Shown piece by piece: positions 16,078 through 25,588 of a stretch of 64,000 nt of DNA. A program made the position numbers and the translations under genes. Source of the stretch: Gaiellasilicea sp963791905 (GTDB lineage Bacteria; Actinomycetota; Thermoleophilia; Gaiellales; Gaiellaceae). Numbering within the stretch: position 1 is the first letter of the stretch; the number at the start of each line of letters is the position of its first letter. The stretch spans positions 310,001 to 374,000 of the forward strand of contig CAWBTX010000004.1 in the NCBI GenBank assembly GCA_963791905.1. Reading direction: 5' to 3'. The notes beneath the pieces are model-generated. The model searched no databases. It had not been told where the DNA came from and saw nothing but the letters and a program-made list of their open reading frames with translations.

Positions 16078-18738
16078 ATGAGCATCACGGCCGACGTGGT
16101 CGACGTCATCCTCCGCGACGGCGGCACCCTGCGGCTCCGGCCGCCGGGCCGCGACGACGCCGAGGCGCTGCTCGGGTTCTTCCGGACGCTCTCGCAGGAG
16201 AGCCTGCGGCTCCGGTTTCACGGCTTGCCGAGCCTCCAGACGCAGCTGGTCGAGTCGATGCTCGAGCCCGACTGGATCGAGCGAGGCGCCCTCCTGGGCA
16301 CGCTCTCGGACGAGAACGGGGAGGAGCGGGTCGTCGCCGTCGCCAACTACGTGCGCCTGCGCGATCCCGCAGTCGCCGAGGCGGCATTCGCGGTCGCGGA
16401 CGCCGACCAGGGCCGCGGCGTCGGGACGCGCCTGCTCGAGCAGCTCGCCGAGCGAGCGGCCGCCGTGGGGATCGAGCGGTTCGTCGCCGAGGTGTTGGCG
16501 CAGAACCGGGCGATGCTGGGCGTCTTCGAGCGCGCCGGCTTCGAGCTCGCGCGCGAGCTGGAAGAGGGCGTCGTCGAGGTGACGTTCGCCCTCGCTCCGA
16601 CCGAGCGCTACGAGCTCAGTGTCGAGGAGCGCGACCACGTCGCCGTCCGCGCCTCGTTGCGCCCGTTCTTCGAGCCCGCGAGCGTGGCCGTCGTCGGCGC
16701 CTCCTCGCGGCGCGGGACGATCGGCGGCGAGCTCTTTCGCAACGTGTTGGAGGGCGATTTCCGCGGCGTTGTCTACCCGGTGAACCGGAAGGGGGAGCCG
16801 GTCGCAGGGGTCCGGGGTTACAGCTCCGTCGCCGAGATCGACGACAGGGTCGACCTGGCAGTCATCTCCGTTCCGGGCGAGCATGTCCATGCGGCGGCGG
16901 AGGACGCGCTGCGCCACGGCGTGCGGGCGCTCGTCGTCATCTCCGCAGGCTTCGCCGAGATCGGCGGCGAGGGGGTGGAGCGGCAGGAGCGGCTGCTCGC
17001 ATTGGTGCGCTCCCACGGCGCACGCCTGATCGGCCCGAACTGCCTCGGCGTCGCCGTCGCCTCGCCACGCCTGAACGCAACGTTTGCCGCGCGTGCGGTG
17101 CCGAGCGGGAACATCGGCTTCTCGTCGCAGTCGGGCGCGCTCGGCCTGGCGGTGCTCGAGGCGACGGAGTCGCGCGGCCTCGGTCTCTCCGCCTTCGTCT
17201 CGATCGGCAACAAGGCGGACGTCTCCTCGAACGACCTGCTCGAGTGGTGGGAGGACGACGAGCAAACGGACCTCGTGCTCCTCTACATGGAGTCGTTCGG
17301 CAACCCACGGCGGTTCGGCCGGCTCGCGCGCCGCGTGGCGCGACGCAAGCCGATCCTCGCCCTCAAGAGCGGCACGACCGCGACAGGGCAGCGCGCGGCG
17401 AGCTCGCACACGGCCGCGCTCGCCGGCTCCGAGGCCGCGGTCGACGCGCTCTTCCGCCAGGCGGGCGTCATCCGCGCGGCGTCGCTCGAGGAGCTGATCG
17501 ACGTGGCGACCCTGCTCTCGACCCATCCCGAGCCGCCGGGACGACGGGTTGCCGTGCTGACGAACGCGGGTGGTCTGGGCATCCTCGCCGCCGACGCGTG
17601 CGACGCCGCGGGCCTCGTCCTGCCCGAGCTCGACGCCCCGACGGTGGCGCGCCTGCGAGAGCTGCTCCCGGCTGAGGCCAGCGTCGCCAACCCGATCGAC
17701 ATGCTCGGATCGGCGACGTCCGCGACCTACGCGGAGGCGCTGCCGGTCCTCCTGGAGGACCCCTACGTGGACGCCGTCATGGTGTTGTTCGTCCCGACCG
17801 TGACCTCGACGGCTGAGCAGGTCGCCGAGGCGGTCGTGACCGCCTCGGGAGCCGCCGCCTCCACCAAGCCTGTTCTGGGCGTCGTCATGAGCGCGAACGG
17901 CATCCCGGTGCCGCTTCGCGCCGGCTCCGCCGTCGCAGGCTTCGCCTACCCGGAGTCCGCCGCGCGCGCGCTCGGACGCGCGGCCGACCGAGCCGCGTGG
18001 CTGCGCCGACCGCTCGGCTCGGTGCCCGTCCTCGCCGACGTGCGACGTTCGACCGCGAGCGAGGTCGTCGAGCGGGCGCTTGGGGTCTCCGAGGACTCCT
18101 GGCTCGGGCCCGCGGACGCTCGGGCGCTGCTGGAGGCGTACGGCGTGCCGCTCGTCCCCGAGCACGTCGCGGACGACGTGGACTCCGCGCTCGACGCCGC
18201 TCGCAAACTGGGCTTCCCGGTCGTCGTGAAGTCCGCCGCGCCGGGAGCGCACAAGACCGAGCTGGGCGGCGTTGCTCTGGATCTGGAAGACGAGGCCTCG
18301 GTGCGTGCCGCGGTCGAGCGGATCGGACTGCCGGTCGTCGTGCAGCCGATGCTCCGGGGCGGGACGGAGCTCCTGGCGGGCCTCGTGCAGGACCCGGTCT
18401 TCGGCACGCTCGTCGCCTTCGGCCCCGGCGGCGTCTTCGCCGAGCTCATCGGCCAGGCGAACCTTGGAATCGCGCCGCTGACCGACGTCGACGCCGATGA
18501 GCTCGTGACATCCGGCAAGGCGGGCCTGCTCGTGCGTGGCTTCAGAGGCGCGCCTCCTGCCGACGTGGGCGCGCTCGTCGCCGTGGTCCACCGGCTCGCC
18601 GCGCTCGGAGACGACCTGCCGGCTGTCGCAGAGCTCGACCTCAATCCCGTGCTCGCGTTCCCGGACCGCTGCGTCGCGGTCGACGCGCGGGTCCGGATCA
18701 AGCGGCCGGACCTCCAGCGCCGCGAGAAGACCTGGTAG
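16078..18738 (+). CDS. GNAT fused to NDP-forming acyl-CoA synthetase (PatA/Pat-like lysine acetyltransferase)
   Basis: An 886-residue protein. Residues about 10-175 are a GNAT acetyltransferase (ADQGRGVGTRLLEQLAERA acetyl-CoA loop). Residues about 195-310 are a CoA-binding Rossmann domain (FEPASVAVVGASSRRGTIGG). Middle ligase-type domains carry the phospho-His-like ASSHTAALAG. Residues about 660-886 are an ATP-grasp domain (KLGFPVVVKSAAPGAHKTELGG). Known relatives acetylate acyl-CoA synthetases and other proteins. Enterobacterial PatZ carries the GNAT at the C-terminus, whereas actinobacterial PatA types carry it first, as here. Intact frame. Confidence 0.88.
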   Translation: MSITADVVDVILRDGGTLRLRPPGRDDAEALLGFFRTLSQESLRLRFHGLPSLQTQLVESMLEPDWIERGALLGTLSDENGEERVVAVANYVRLRDPAVAEAAFAVADADQGRGVGTRLLEQLAERAAAVGIERFVAEVLAQNRAMLGVFERAGFELARELEEGVVEVTFALAPTERYELSVEERDHVAVRASLRPFFEPASVAVVGASSRRGTIGGELFRNVLEGDFRGVVYPVNRKGEPVAGVRGYSSVAEIDDRVDLAVISVPGEHVHAAAEDALRHGVRALVVISAGFAEIGGEGVERQERLLALVRSHGARLIGPNCLGVAVASPRLNATFAARAVPSGNIGFSSQSGALGLAVLEATESRGLGLSAFVSIGNKADVSSNDLLEWWEDDEQTDLVLLYMESFGNPRRFGRLARRVARRKPILALKSGTTATGQRAASSHTAALAGSEAAVDALFRQAGVIRAASLEELIDVATLLSTHPEPPGRRVAVLTNAGGLGILAADACDAAGLVLPELDAPTVARLRELLPAEASVANPIDMLGSATSATYAEALPVLLEDPYVDAVMVLFVPTVTSTAEQVAEAVVTASGAAASTKPVLGVVMSANGIPVPLRAGSAVAGFAYPESAARALGRAADRAAWLRRPLGSVPVLADVRRSTASEVVERALGVSEDSWLGPADARALLEAYGVPLVPEHVADDVDSALDAARKLGFPVVVKSAAPGAHKTELGGVALDLEDEASVRAAVERIGLPVVVQPMLRGGTELLAGLVQDPVFGTLVAFGPGGVFAELIGQANLGIAPLTDVDADELVTSGKAGLLVRGFRGAPPADVGALVAVVHRLAALGDDLPAVAELDLNPVLAFPDRCVAVDARVRIKRPDLQRREKTW

Positions 18739-18815
18739 CCCGGCAGTAGTTCCCCGCAGCCCGAATCGGGCGACTTGCCGATGCCCGCCGGCTGCCGGTC
18801 GGCGACGCTGACGTC

Positions 18816-19253
18816 ATGACCATCGCACCCACAAGACGACGCATCGCCGAACTGCAGGTGGGCGATGCGATGCATGTCGGCGTGATCACCTGCGACCGCG
18901 ACACGCTGCTCACCGAGGTCGCCCGCACGATGGCCCGTGAGTCGGTCCACTGTGTCGTCGTCGCGACCGGCAGCGGCGAGTCCGGGGCCTTGTGGAGCAT
19001 CGTCTCCGACCTCGACCTCGTCGCGGCTGCAACCGTTCGCGACCTCGCGGACCAGACTGCCGGCGGTTCGGCGGCGAGCCCACTCGTGCTCGTCACGCCC
19101 GGCGAGTCGCTGGAGCGGGCGGCCCAGCTGATGACCGAGCACGCGACCACTCACCTGCTCGTCGTCGACAGGCGCCGCCCGCCTGCGCCGGTCGGTGTCC
19201 TCTCGACGCTCGACATCGCATCCGCCCTGGCCGAAGGAGAGGACCAATGTTGA
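18816..19253 (+). CDS. Tandem CBS-domain protein
   Basis: A 145-residue protein made of two CBS motifs (VGDAMHVGVITCDRDTLLTE to about residue 70, and SPLVLVTPGESLERAAQLMTEHATTHLLVVD to the end). Such pairs bind adenine nucleotides and regulate partners. Its TGA overlaps the ATG of the next gene (ATGTTGA), and AAGGAGAGG before that ATG lies inside this gene, so translation is coupled to the DsbA-like protein. Start ATG 18816. Confidence 0.88.
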   Translation: MTIAPTRRRIAELQVGDAMHVGVITCDRDTLLTEVARTMARESVHCVVVATGSGESGALWSIVSDLDLVAAATVRDLADQTAGGSAASPLVLVTPGESLERAAQLMTEHATTHLLVVDRRRPPAPVGVLSTLDIASALAEGEDQC

Positions 19254-20023
19254 CCGCCACTCACACCGCCGTCTTCGATCGCGCGTCGTCTGCGGCGTCG
19301 ATAGCTCCGACGCCGGCGAGCTCGCGGCTCGCGCGTCGGGCCTGCCGACTCGCTCCGGACGGCGCGCTTGCGCTGATCACGGTCAGCGACTGCCGTCGAT
19401 CGCCGTACACGCCGACTCGGCGATGCCCACGTGCTCATGCAGCTGGCCGAGGAGGCGCAGGCCGTCACTCTCGAGTGCGGCATCACGGCGGCCGAGCGCT
19501 CGGCTCGCCGGAGGCGCCGGTGACGCTTGTGGAGTTCGCCGACCTGCAGTGCCCCTTCTGCGCGGAGTGGTCGCAGCGGACGCTGCCGGTGCTCGTCGAG
19601 CGGTTCGTCAAGCAGGGGAAGCTGCGGATCGTCTTCAGCGGCATGGCCTTCCTCGGCCCCGATTCCGACACGGCCTTGCGCACGGCGATCGTCGCCGCCC
19701 GCGAGAACCACCTCTGGGACATCGTGCACGGGCTGTACGAGGCGCAGGGCGCCGAAAACTCCGGCTGGGTGACGGACGACCTCGTCCGCGACATCTCACG
19801 GGGGACTCGCGGGCTCGACGCCCGGCTGCTCCTCCGGACGCGCTTCGACGACGACGTCACCGCCGAGGTCGACCGGACGATCGCCTCCGCGCACGCGGCC
19901 GGCATCACGGGCACACCCTCCTTCCTGGTCGGGCGCACCGGCGGGAAGCTGACGCCGCTGCAGCTCACGTCGCTCGGCCCCGAGGGCATCGTCCCGGTCG
20001 TCAAGGCGGCGCTCGCCCGATGA
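19247..20023 (+). CDS. DsbA-family thiol oxidoreductase with scrambled universal-stress-like N-terminus
   Basis: From about 19505 the protein is a clear thioredoxin-fold DsbA domain: SPEAPVTLVEFADLQCPFCAEW with a CPFC active site and the cis-Pro loop GITGTPSFLVG. Upstream, the ATG-initiated frame (19247) makes no sense by itself. However, the other two frames spell pieces of a universal stress domain (RVVCGVDSSDAGELAARA, DGALALITVSD, DAHVLMQLAEEAQAV). At least three indels, or a truncated USP joined to DsbA, are needed to explain this. It overlaps the VKOR gene by ATGA, so the DsbA-VKOR disulfide pathway is intact as a unit. Confidence 0.7.
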   Translation: MLTATHTAVFDRASSAASIAPTPASSRLARRACRLAPDGALALITVSDCRRSPYTPTRRCPRAHAAGRGGAGRHSRVRHHGGRALGSPEAPVTLVEFADLQCPFCAEWSQRTLPVLVERFVKQGKLRIVFSGMAFLGPDSDTALRTAIVAARENHLWDIVHGLYEAQGAENSGWVTDDLVRDISRGTRGLDARLLLRTRFDDDVTAEVDRTIASAHAAGITGTPSFLVGRTGGKLTPLQLTSLGPEGIVPVVKAALAR

Positions 20024-20433
20024 GCGAGCGCGGCGTGCGGTTCGCGAGCGCCATCCTCGCCGTGCTCGGTGCTGCGGTCAGCGGCTATCTGCTCTACGTC
20101 CGCGAGACCGGCGGCACGCTCGTCTGCTCGACCGGCGGGTGCGAGACGGTGCAGAGCTCGGCCTACGCCGAGCTGGTCGGGATCCCGGTCGCGGCCATCG
20201 GGCTTGCGGGCTTCGTGGGCCTGTTCGTCGCAGCCGTCGTCCGCGGCGAGCGGGCGCGCCAGCTGCAGGCGACCCTCGCGCTGTCGGCGTTCCTCTTCAG
20301 CGGCTACCTGCTCTACATCCAGCTCGGGGTGATCGACGCGATCTGCCAGTGGTGCCTCGCGAGCGATGTGCTCGTCACGGCGATCGCCGCGCTGGCGCTC
20401 GTGCGACTCAGACTGTCGGCGCCGCGCCTCTAA
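20020..20433 (+). CDS. VKOR-family quinone-linked disulfide oxidoreductase
   Basis: A 137-residue membrane protein with four hydrophobic helices. It shows the VKOR Cys pairs: loop cysteines in LVCSTGGCETVQSS and the active-site CQWC in the last helical hairpin. Bacterial VKOR (the DsbB analogue of actinobacteria) reoxidises DsbA and passes electrons to quinone. The start ATG overlaps the stop of the DsbA gene, which is the expected partner. Length and motifs are normal. Confidence 0.9.
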   Translation: MSERGVRFASAILAVLGAAVSGYLLYVRETGGTLVCSTGGCETVQSSAYAELVGIPVAAIGLAGFVGLFVAAVVRGERARQLQATLALSAFLFSGYLLYIQLGVIDAICQWCLASDVLVTAIAALALVRLRLSAPRL

Positions 20434-20446
20434 GCTGAAGGGCCTG

Positions 20447-21932
20447 GTGCGCCGGGACCCGTTCGTCTACGAGCTCAACACCTGGGTGTGGCTAGGCGAG
20501 CTGAGCGAGCGCGAGGGTCGGCCGGTGGGGCTCGGCGACGTGCCGCCGCGCGACTGGGACGCGATCGCGGCGCTCGGCTTCGACACGGTCTGGCTGATGG
20601 GCGTCTGGGAGCGCAGCCCGGCGGGAATCGCGATCGCGCTCGAGAACGAGGGTCTCGTCGAGTCCTTCCGCGAGGCGCTGCCCGACTACCGCCCCGAGGA
20701 CGTCGTCGGCTCGCCGTATTGCATCCGCGGCTACTCCGTCGACCCGCACCTCGGCGGGCCGGACGGGCTCGCCGCCGCGCGGGCCGCCCTCGCCGAGCGC
20801 GGGCTCGGGCTGATCCTCGACTTCGTGCCGAACCACGTCGCACCCGACCACCCGTGGGTCGCCGAGCACCCCGAGTACTTCGTGCGCGGCAACGAGGAGG
20901 ACCTCGCACGCGATCCGTCGTCGTTCGTGCGCACTGCGGGCGGGATCCTCGCGAACGGACGCGACCCGTACTTCCCCGCCTGGCCGGACGTCGTCCAGCT
21001 GAACGCGTTCTCGCCCGAGCTGCGCACCGCGGTCGTCGAGACGCTGCGGGCGATCGCCGCGCAGTGCGACGGCGTGCGTTGCGACATGGCGATGCTCGTG
21101 ATGAGCGACGTCTTCGAACGGACGTGGGCCGAGCGGGTCGGACCGCGACCCGCCGAGGAGTACTGGCCGACCGTGATCGCGGCCGTCCGTGAGTCGCATC
21201 CCGGCTTCCTCTTCCTCGCCGAGGCGTACTGGGATCTCGAGTGGGCGCTCCAGCAGCAGGGTTTCGACGCCTGCTACGACAAGCGTCTGTACGACCGCCT
21301 CGCTCACGACGGCGCGGAGGAGGTGCGCGGCCACCTGACCGCCGACCCTGCCTACCAGCGGCGGCTCGTCCGCTTCCTCGAGAACCACGACGAGCCGCGG
21401 GCGGCGGCCGCCTTCCCGCCCGAGCAGGCCAGGGTCGCGGCCGTCACGACCTTGACCCAGGCCGGGCCGCGGCTCGTCCACGAAGGCCAACTCGAGGGCC
21501 GCCGCGTCCGCCTCCCCGTCTTCCTCGCCCGTCAGGCCGGACGAGCCGGCCGACGAGGATCTGCGCGGGTTCTACGGCCGCCTTCTGCCGGCGGCCGCCG
21601 CAGGGACGTTCCGAGACGGCGAGTGGCAGCTCGGGGAGCGCACCGGCTGGCCCGGCAACGACTCCTGGCACAACCTCGTGGTCTGGGGCTGGCGGGCCGA
21701 CGCGCCGCACGCCCTCGCCGTCGCGAACCTCGGTGGCGTCGCGGCAACCGGGCATGTCTCGCTCCCGTGGGACGACCTGCGCGGGCGCTCGTGGGAGCTT
21801 GCCGACCCGACGACGGACGCCCGCTTCGAGCGGAACGGCGACGAGCTGCGCGACGGTCTCTACGTCGAGCTCGGGCCGTGGCAGTGGCACCTCTTCCAGC
21901 TGACGCCCAAGGGTGACGATGGCCGGAGCTGA
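20447..21932 (+). CDS. GH13 alpha-amylase family glycosidase, frameshifted
   Basis: GTG at 20447 with AAGGG upstream. A TIM-barrel GH13 enzyme with ILDFVPNHVAPDHPW (region I), nucleophile Asp in GVRCDMAMLV, acid Glu in FLAEAYWDLEW and transition-state Asp in FLENHDEPRA. The barrel is unbroken to about 21500; the C-terminal beta-domain is split by indels between 21500 and 21680 and resumes at WGWRADAPHALAVANLGG. The span is 3n+1. No signal peptide, so it acts on a cytoplasmic alpha-glucan or trehalose/maltose-type substrate. It overlaps the GH63-type gene, so the two work together. Confidence 0.82.
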
Positions 21933-24570
21933 GTCGCCACCCACCGCCGAGCATGCCCGTCTCGCCCAGGCGACCGGCCGCGCCGAGGACGACCTCTTCG
22001 CCGCGAACCCGTGGTACGAGTGGGGGCCGTACCTGAGCGAGCGCGCGTGGGGCACCGTCCGCGAGGACTACAGCGCGAGCGGCGACGCCTGGAACTCGTT
22101 CCCGCACGACCACGCGCGCTCGCGCGCCTACCGCTGGAACGAGGACGGGATGGCCGGCATCTCCGACGTCCGCCACGAGCTCTGCCTCGCGCTCGCGCTC
22201 TGGAACGGCCGCGACCCGATCCTGAAGGAGCGGATGTTCGGGCTGACAGGCCCGCAGGGGAACCACGGCGAGGACGCCAAGGAGTACTGGTGGTACCTCG
22301 ACGCCCTGCCGAGCCACGCATTGCTCGAGTGGCGCTACCACTATCCCCAATCCGCGTACCCCTACGAGGCGCTCGTGCACCACGGCCGCGGCCTGCACGA
22401 CCCCGAGCTCGAGCTCCTGGACACGGGCGCCTTCGCCGAGGACCGGTACTGGTCGGTTGACGTCACCTACGCGAAGGCCTCGCCGACGGAGGTTCTCGCG
22501 CGCATCGCGGTCGAGAACCACGGCCCGGAGGAGGCGACGCTCGACGTGCTGCCGACGCTCTGGTTCCGGAACACCTGGAGCTGGGGCGACGACGATGCGG
22601 CGCGGCCCCGGATCGTGCGCGACGGCGCCGGGCTCCGCGTCGAAGAGCACCGGCTCGCCGGCTACCGGCTCGATGCGGCAGGCCCGGCCGGCGCCGCGGC
22701 GCAGCCGCTCTTCTGCGAGAACGAGACGAACACGAGGCGCGTGTTCGGCGTGGACGGGGGGACGGCGTATCCGAAGGACGGGATCAACGACCACGTCGTC
22801 TCGGGCGCCGACACCGTCAACCCGGACGAGGTCGGGACGAAGGCTGCGCTGCGCTACCGCCTGACCGTGCCGGCGGGCGGCCGGACGGAGGTGCGTCTCC
22901 GTCTCGCCGACTCCCCGGCGGCGCCGGACTGGGCAGGCGTCGCGTTCGAGGAGACCGTTGCCGCCCGGGAGTCCGACACGGACGCGTTCTACGCGCACCT
23001 CGCGCCGGCAGGGACCGACGCCGAGACGATGCAGATCCTGCGCCAGGCCTGCGCCGGGCTCATCTGGAGCAAGCAGATGTACCCGTACGACGTGCGCCGG
23101 TGGCTCGACGGCGACCCGGGTCAGCCCCCGCCGCCGGCCGGTCACGCGACCGGGCGGAACGCGGGCTGGCGCCATCTCGACTCGTTCGACGTGCTCTCGA
23201 TGCCCGACCCCTGGGAGTACCCCTGGTTCGCGGCGTGGGACCTCGCGTTCCACACGGTCGTCTGGGCGCGCGTCGACCCGGCCTTCGCGAGGTACCAACT
23301 CGTCGTCCTGCTCCGCGAGTGGTTCCTGCACCCGAACGGCGCCCTGCCCTCGTACGAATGGAGCTTCGACGACGTCAACCCGCCGGTGCACGCGATGGCG
23401 GCGGCGCGCGTCTTCCGCATCGGCGGTGGGCGCGATCGCGAGTTCCTCGAGCGGATCTTCCAGAAGCTCCTGCTCAACTTCACCTGGTGGCTGAACCGCC
23501 AGGACCCCGACGGCAACAACGTCTTCGGCGGCGGCTTCCTCGGCCTCGACAACATCAGCGCGCTCGACCGGTCGCACCTGCCGCCGGGCCACAGGCTCGA
23601 GCAGGCCGACGGGACGGCGTGGATGGCCTTCTACGCGCTGACGATGCTCGCGATCGCGGTCGAGCTCGCCGAGGAGAACGCCGTCTACGACGACATGGTG
23701 GTCAAGTTCCTCGAGCAGTTCCAGCTGATCGTGCGGGCGCTCAACGAGCAGGGGCTCTACGACGTCGAGGACGGGTTCTTCTACGACCGGCTGGTCGGCG
23801 ACACGGGTGCTACGACCGCCGTGAAGGTGCAGACGATTGCGGGGATGATCCCGCTGCTGCCGGCCATCTACATCTCGCCGCGCACGTTCGAGCACGCCGC
23901 CAGGCTCGGGAAGCGCTTCGCGCGCGCCCGTGAGCGCCGGGGTCAGGAGGACCGGAGCACGGTCGGGCGCGTGCACGTGCGTCCGGACGAGCGCTCCGCG
24001 TCGATCTCGGTACTCGGGCCGGAGCAGCTCCGGCTCGCGCTGCGCGCGTTCTTCGACGAGGACGCGTTCCTCTCGCCGTACGGGGTGCGCTCGGTCTCGA
24101 AGCGCTACGAAGGCAACCCGTACACCGTCCCCGGCGTGCCCGACGCGACGATCGACTACCAGCCGGCCGAGTCGACGACCGCGATGTACGGCGGCAACTC
24201 GAACTGGCGCGGGCCGATCTGGTTCCCCGTCAACTACCTCCTGATCCGCTCGCTCGTGCAGTTCCACGGCGTCTTCGGCGACGACTACACGCTCGAGTAC
24301 CCGACCGGCTCGGGCCGCCAGGCGACGCTGCTCGAGATCGCGCAGGATCTCTCCGACCGGCTGGTGTCCATCTGGCGGCGCGGCCCGGACGGGCGGCGAC
24401 CGGTCTACGGCGGCGTCGAGAAGCTCCAGCAGGACCCGGCCTGGCGCGACAACCTGCTCTTCTTCGAGCACTTCCACGGCGACAACGGCGCCGGGCTGGG
24501 GGCGATGCACCAGACCGGCTGGACGGCGCTCGTCGCGGAGCTCATCCTCGACCCGCCGCTCGCGCGCTAG
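21919..24570 (+). CDS. GH63-type glucosidase (MGH1-like)
   Basis: About 883 residues, ATG at 21919 (GTG 21913 also in frame), overlapping the end of the GH13 gene. The N-terminal beta-sandwich begins at NPWYEWGPYLSERAWGTVREDY. The C-terminal (alpha/alpha)6 catalytic barrel includes DPWEYPWFAAWDLAFHTVVW, WSFDDVNPPVHA, SNWRGPIWFPVNYLL and MHQTGWTALVAEL, characteristic of bacterial GH63/mannosylglycerate-hydrolase-like enzymes. It is expected to hydrolyse an alpha-glucoside in the cytoplasm; exact substrate unknown. Intact frame, length usual for the family (about 880). Confidence 0.87.
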   Translation: MAGAESPPTAEHARLAQATGRAEDDLFAANPWYEWGPYLSERAWGTVREDYSASGDAWNSFPHDHARSRAYRWNEDGMAGISDVRHELCLALALWNGRDPILKERMFGLTGPQGNHGEDAKEYWWYLDALPSHALLEWRYHYPQSAYPYEALVHHGRGLHDPELELLDTGAFAEDRYWSVDVTYAKASPTEVLARIAVENHGPEEATLDVLPTLWFRNTWSWGDDDAARPRIVRDGAGLRVEEHRLAGYRLDAAGPAGAAAQPLFCENETNTRRVFGVDGGTAYPKDGINDHVVSGADTVNPDEVGTKAALRYRLTVPAGGRTEVRLRLADSPAAPDWAGVAFEETVAARESDTDAFYAHLAPAGTDAETMQILRQACAGLIWSKQMYPYDVRRWLDGDPGQPPPPAGHATGRNAGWRHLDSFDVLSMPDPWEYPWFAAWDLAFHTVVWARVDPAFARYQLVVLLREWFLHPNGALPSYEWSFDDVNPPVHAMAAARVFRIGGGRDREFLERIFQKLLLNFTWWLNRQDPDGNNVFGGGFLGLDNISALDRSHLPPGHRLEQADGTAWMAFYALTMLAIAVELAEENAVYDDMVVKFLEQFQLIVRALNEQGLYDVEDGFFYDRLVGDTGATTAVKVQTIAGMIPLLPAIYISPRTFEHAARLGKRFARARERRGQEDRSTVGRVHVRPDERSASISVLGPEQLRLALRAFFDEDAFLSPYGVRSVSKRYEGNPYTVPGVPDATIDYQPAESTTAMYGGNSNWRGPIWFPVNYLLIRSLVQFHGVFGDDYTLEYPTGSGRQATLLEIAQDLSDRLVSIWRRGPDGRRPVYGGVEKLQQDPAWRDNLLFFEHFHGDNGAGLGAMHQTGWTALVAELILDPPLAR

Positions 24571-24613
24571 GGCCGCGATCGCGCCCGACCGATCACGCGA
24601 GTACAACCCACAC

Positions 24614-25582
24614 ATGTTCCGCCGCCTGTTGACGTGGCCGCTGGCCATCGCACGCCACCTCGCGCGGGTGCTGCCGGAAGCGGGCCAGGGGTACTTCGAG
24701 CACCGCCTCACCCAACAGGCGGCCGGCATCGCCTACCGGATCCTGTTCGCGCTCGCCCCGCTCGCGATCGTCCTCGTCTCGGTGCTCGGGCTCGTGCTCA
24801 ACGACACCGAGGTGCGCGACGACCTCGTCGACTACGTCGTCGACGTGCTCCCCGTCTCCGAGGAGGGCGCCCAGGACGTCGAGGACGCCATCGTCGACAT
24901 CGCCACTCCCACGAGCGCCGTCGGGTTCTTGAGCCTGCTCGTGTTCGCCTGGTCGGCAAGCGGCATGATGGCGGCGATCCGGACCGGGCTCGAGACCGCG
25001 ATGCAGGTCGAGAGGCGGCCGGCGGCTCGGAGCAAGCTCGTCGACCTCGTGCTCGTGGCGGGAACGGCAGTGCTCGTCCTCGCCGTCGCCGCGTTCAGCG
25101 TGCTCGGCGAGCCGATCCGCACCGTGCTGTCACGCCTCGCCGACTGGGCCAATTTCGAGGACTCGACGCTCGGGCAGCAGGTTGCAGTGCTCGGCCTGCC
25201 GTTCCTGCTCTCGATCGGCCTCGTGCTCATCCTCTATCGCTTCGTGCCGGCGCGTCGAATCCGCACGCGCGACGCGCTCGCCGGTGCGATCATCACCGCC
25301 CTCTGCCTTGTCGCGATCGCCCGCGCGACCGGTTGGATCTACACACAGGCGACCGAGTTCAGCGTCGTGTACGGCTCGCTGACCGCTGCGCTCGTGTTCC
25401 TCTACTCGCTCTATCTCTACGCGTCCGCGCTGCTGTTCGGCGCCGAGGTCGCCGCCGCGTGGTCACGCCCGCCCGAGGGGCCGGCAGGGTCGCTGAGGTC
25501 GCAGGTCGAGCAGGCGGTGCGGGGCCTCTTCGTCCGACGTGAGGAGGAAAGGCAGCAGAGCGACGCCGACGCGCGCCGGTGA
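24614..25582 (+). CDS. YihY/BrkB-family membrane protein
   Basis: A 322-residue protein, ATG at 24614, with about six transmembrane helices. The N-terminal family signature is visible (HRLTQQAAGIAYRILFALAPLAIVL), as is the C-terminal SVVYGSLTAALVFLYSLYLYASALLFGAEVAAAW. Families called BrkB or ribonuclease BN (misnamed) have no proven transport substrate. The cytoplasmic tail is highly charged. It starts 43 nt after the GH63 gene. The downstream gene is convergent. Confidence 0.86.
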   Translation: MFRRLLTWPLAIARHLARVLPEAGQGYFEHRLTQQAAGIAYRILFALAPLAIVLVSVLGLVLNDTEVRDDLVDYVVDVLPVSEEGAQDVEDAIVDIATPTSAVGFLSLLVFAWSASGMMAAIRTGLETAMQVERRPAARSKLVDLVLVAGTAVLVLAVAAFSVLGEPIRTVLSRLADWANFEDSTLGQQVAVLGLPFLLSIGLVLILYRFVPARRIRTRDALAGAIITALCLVAIARATGWIYTQATEFSVVYGSLTAALVFLYSLYLYASALLFGAEVAAAWSRPPEGPAGSLRSQVEQAVRGLFVRREEERQQSDADARR

Positions 25583-25588
25583 GTGTCG

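Noticed and set aside
15664..18591. Minus-strand open frame of 975 codons
   Set aside because: Antisense shadow of the GNAT-acyl-CoA synthetase gene, which has full domain support.
21532..24729. Minus-strand open frame of over 1000 codons
   Set aside because: Antisense shadow of the GH63 and GH13 genes; high GC removes stop codons.
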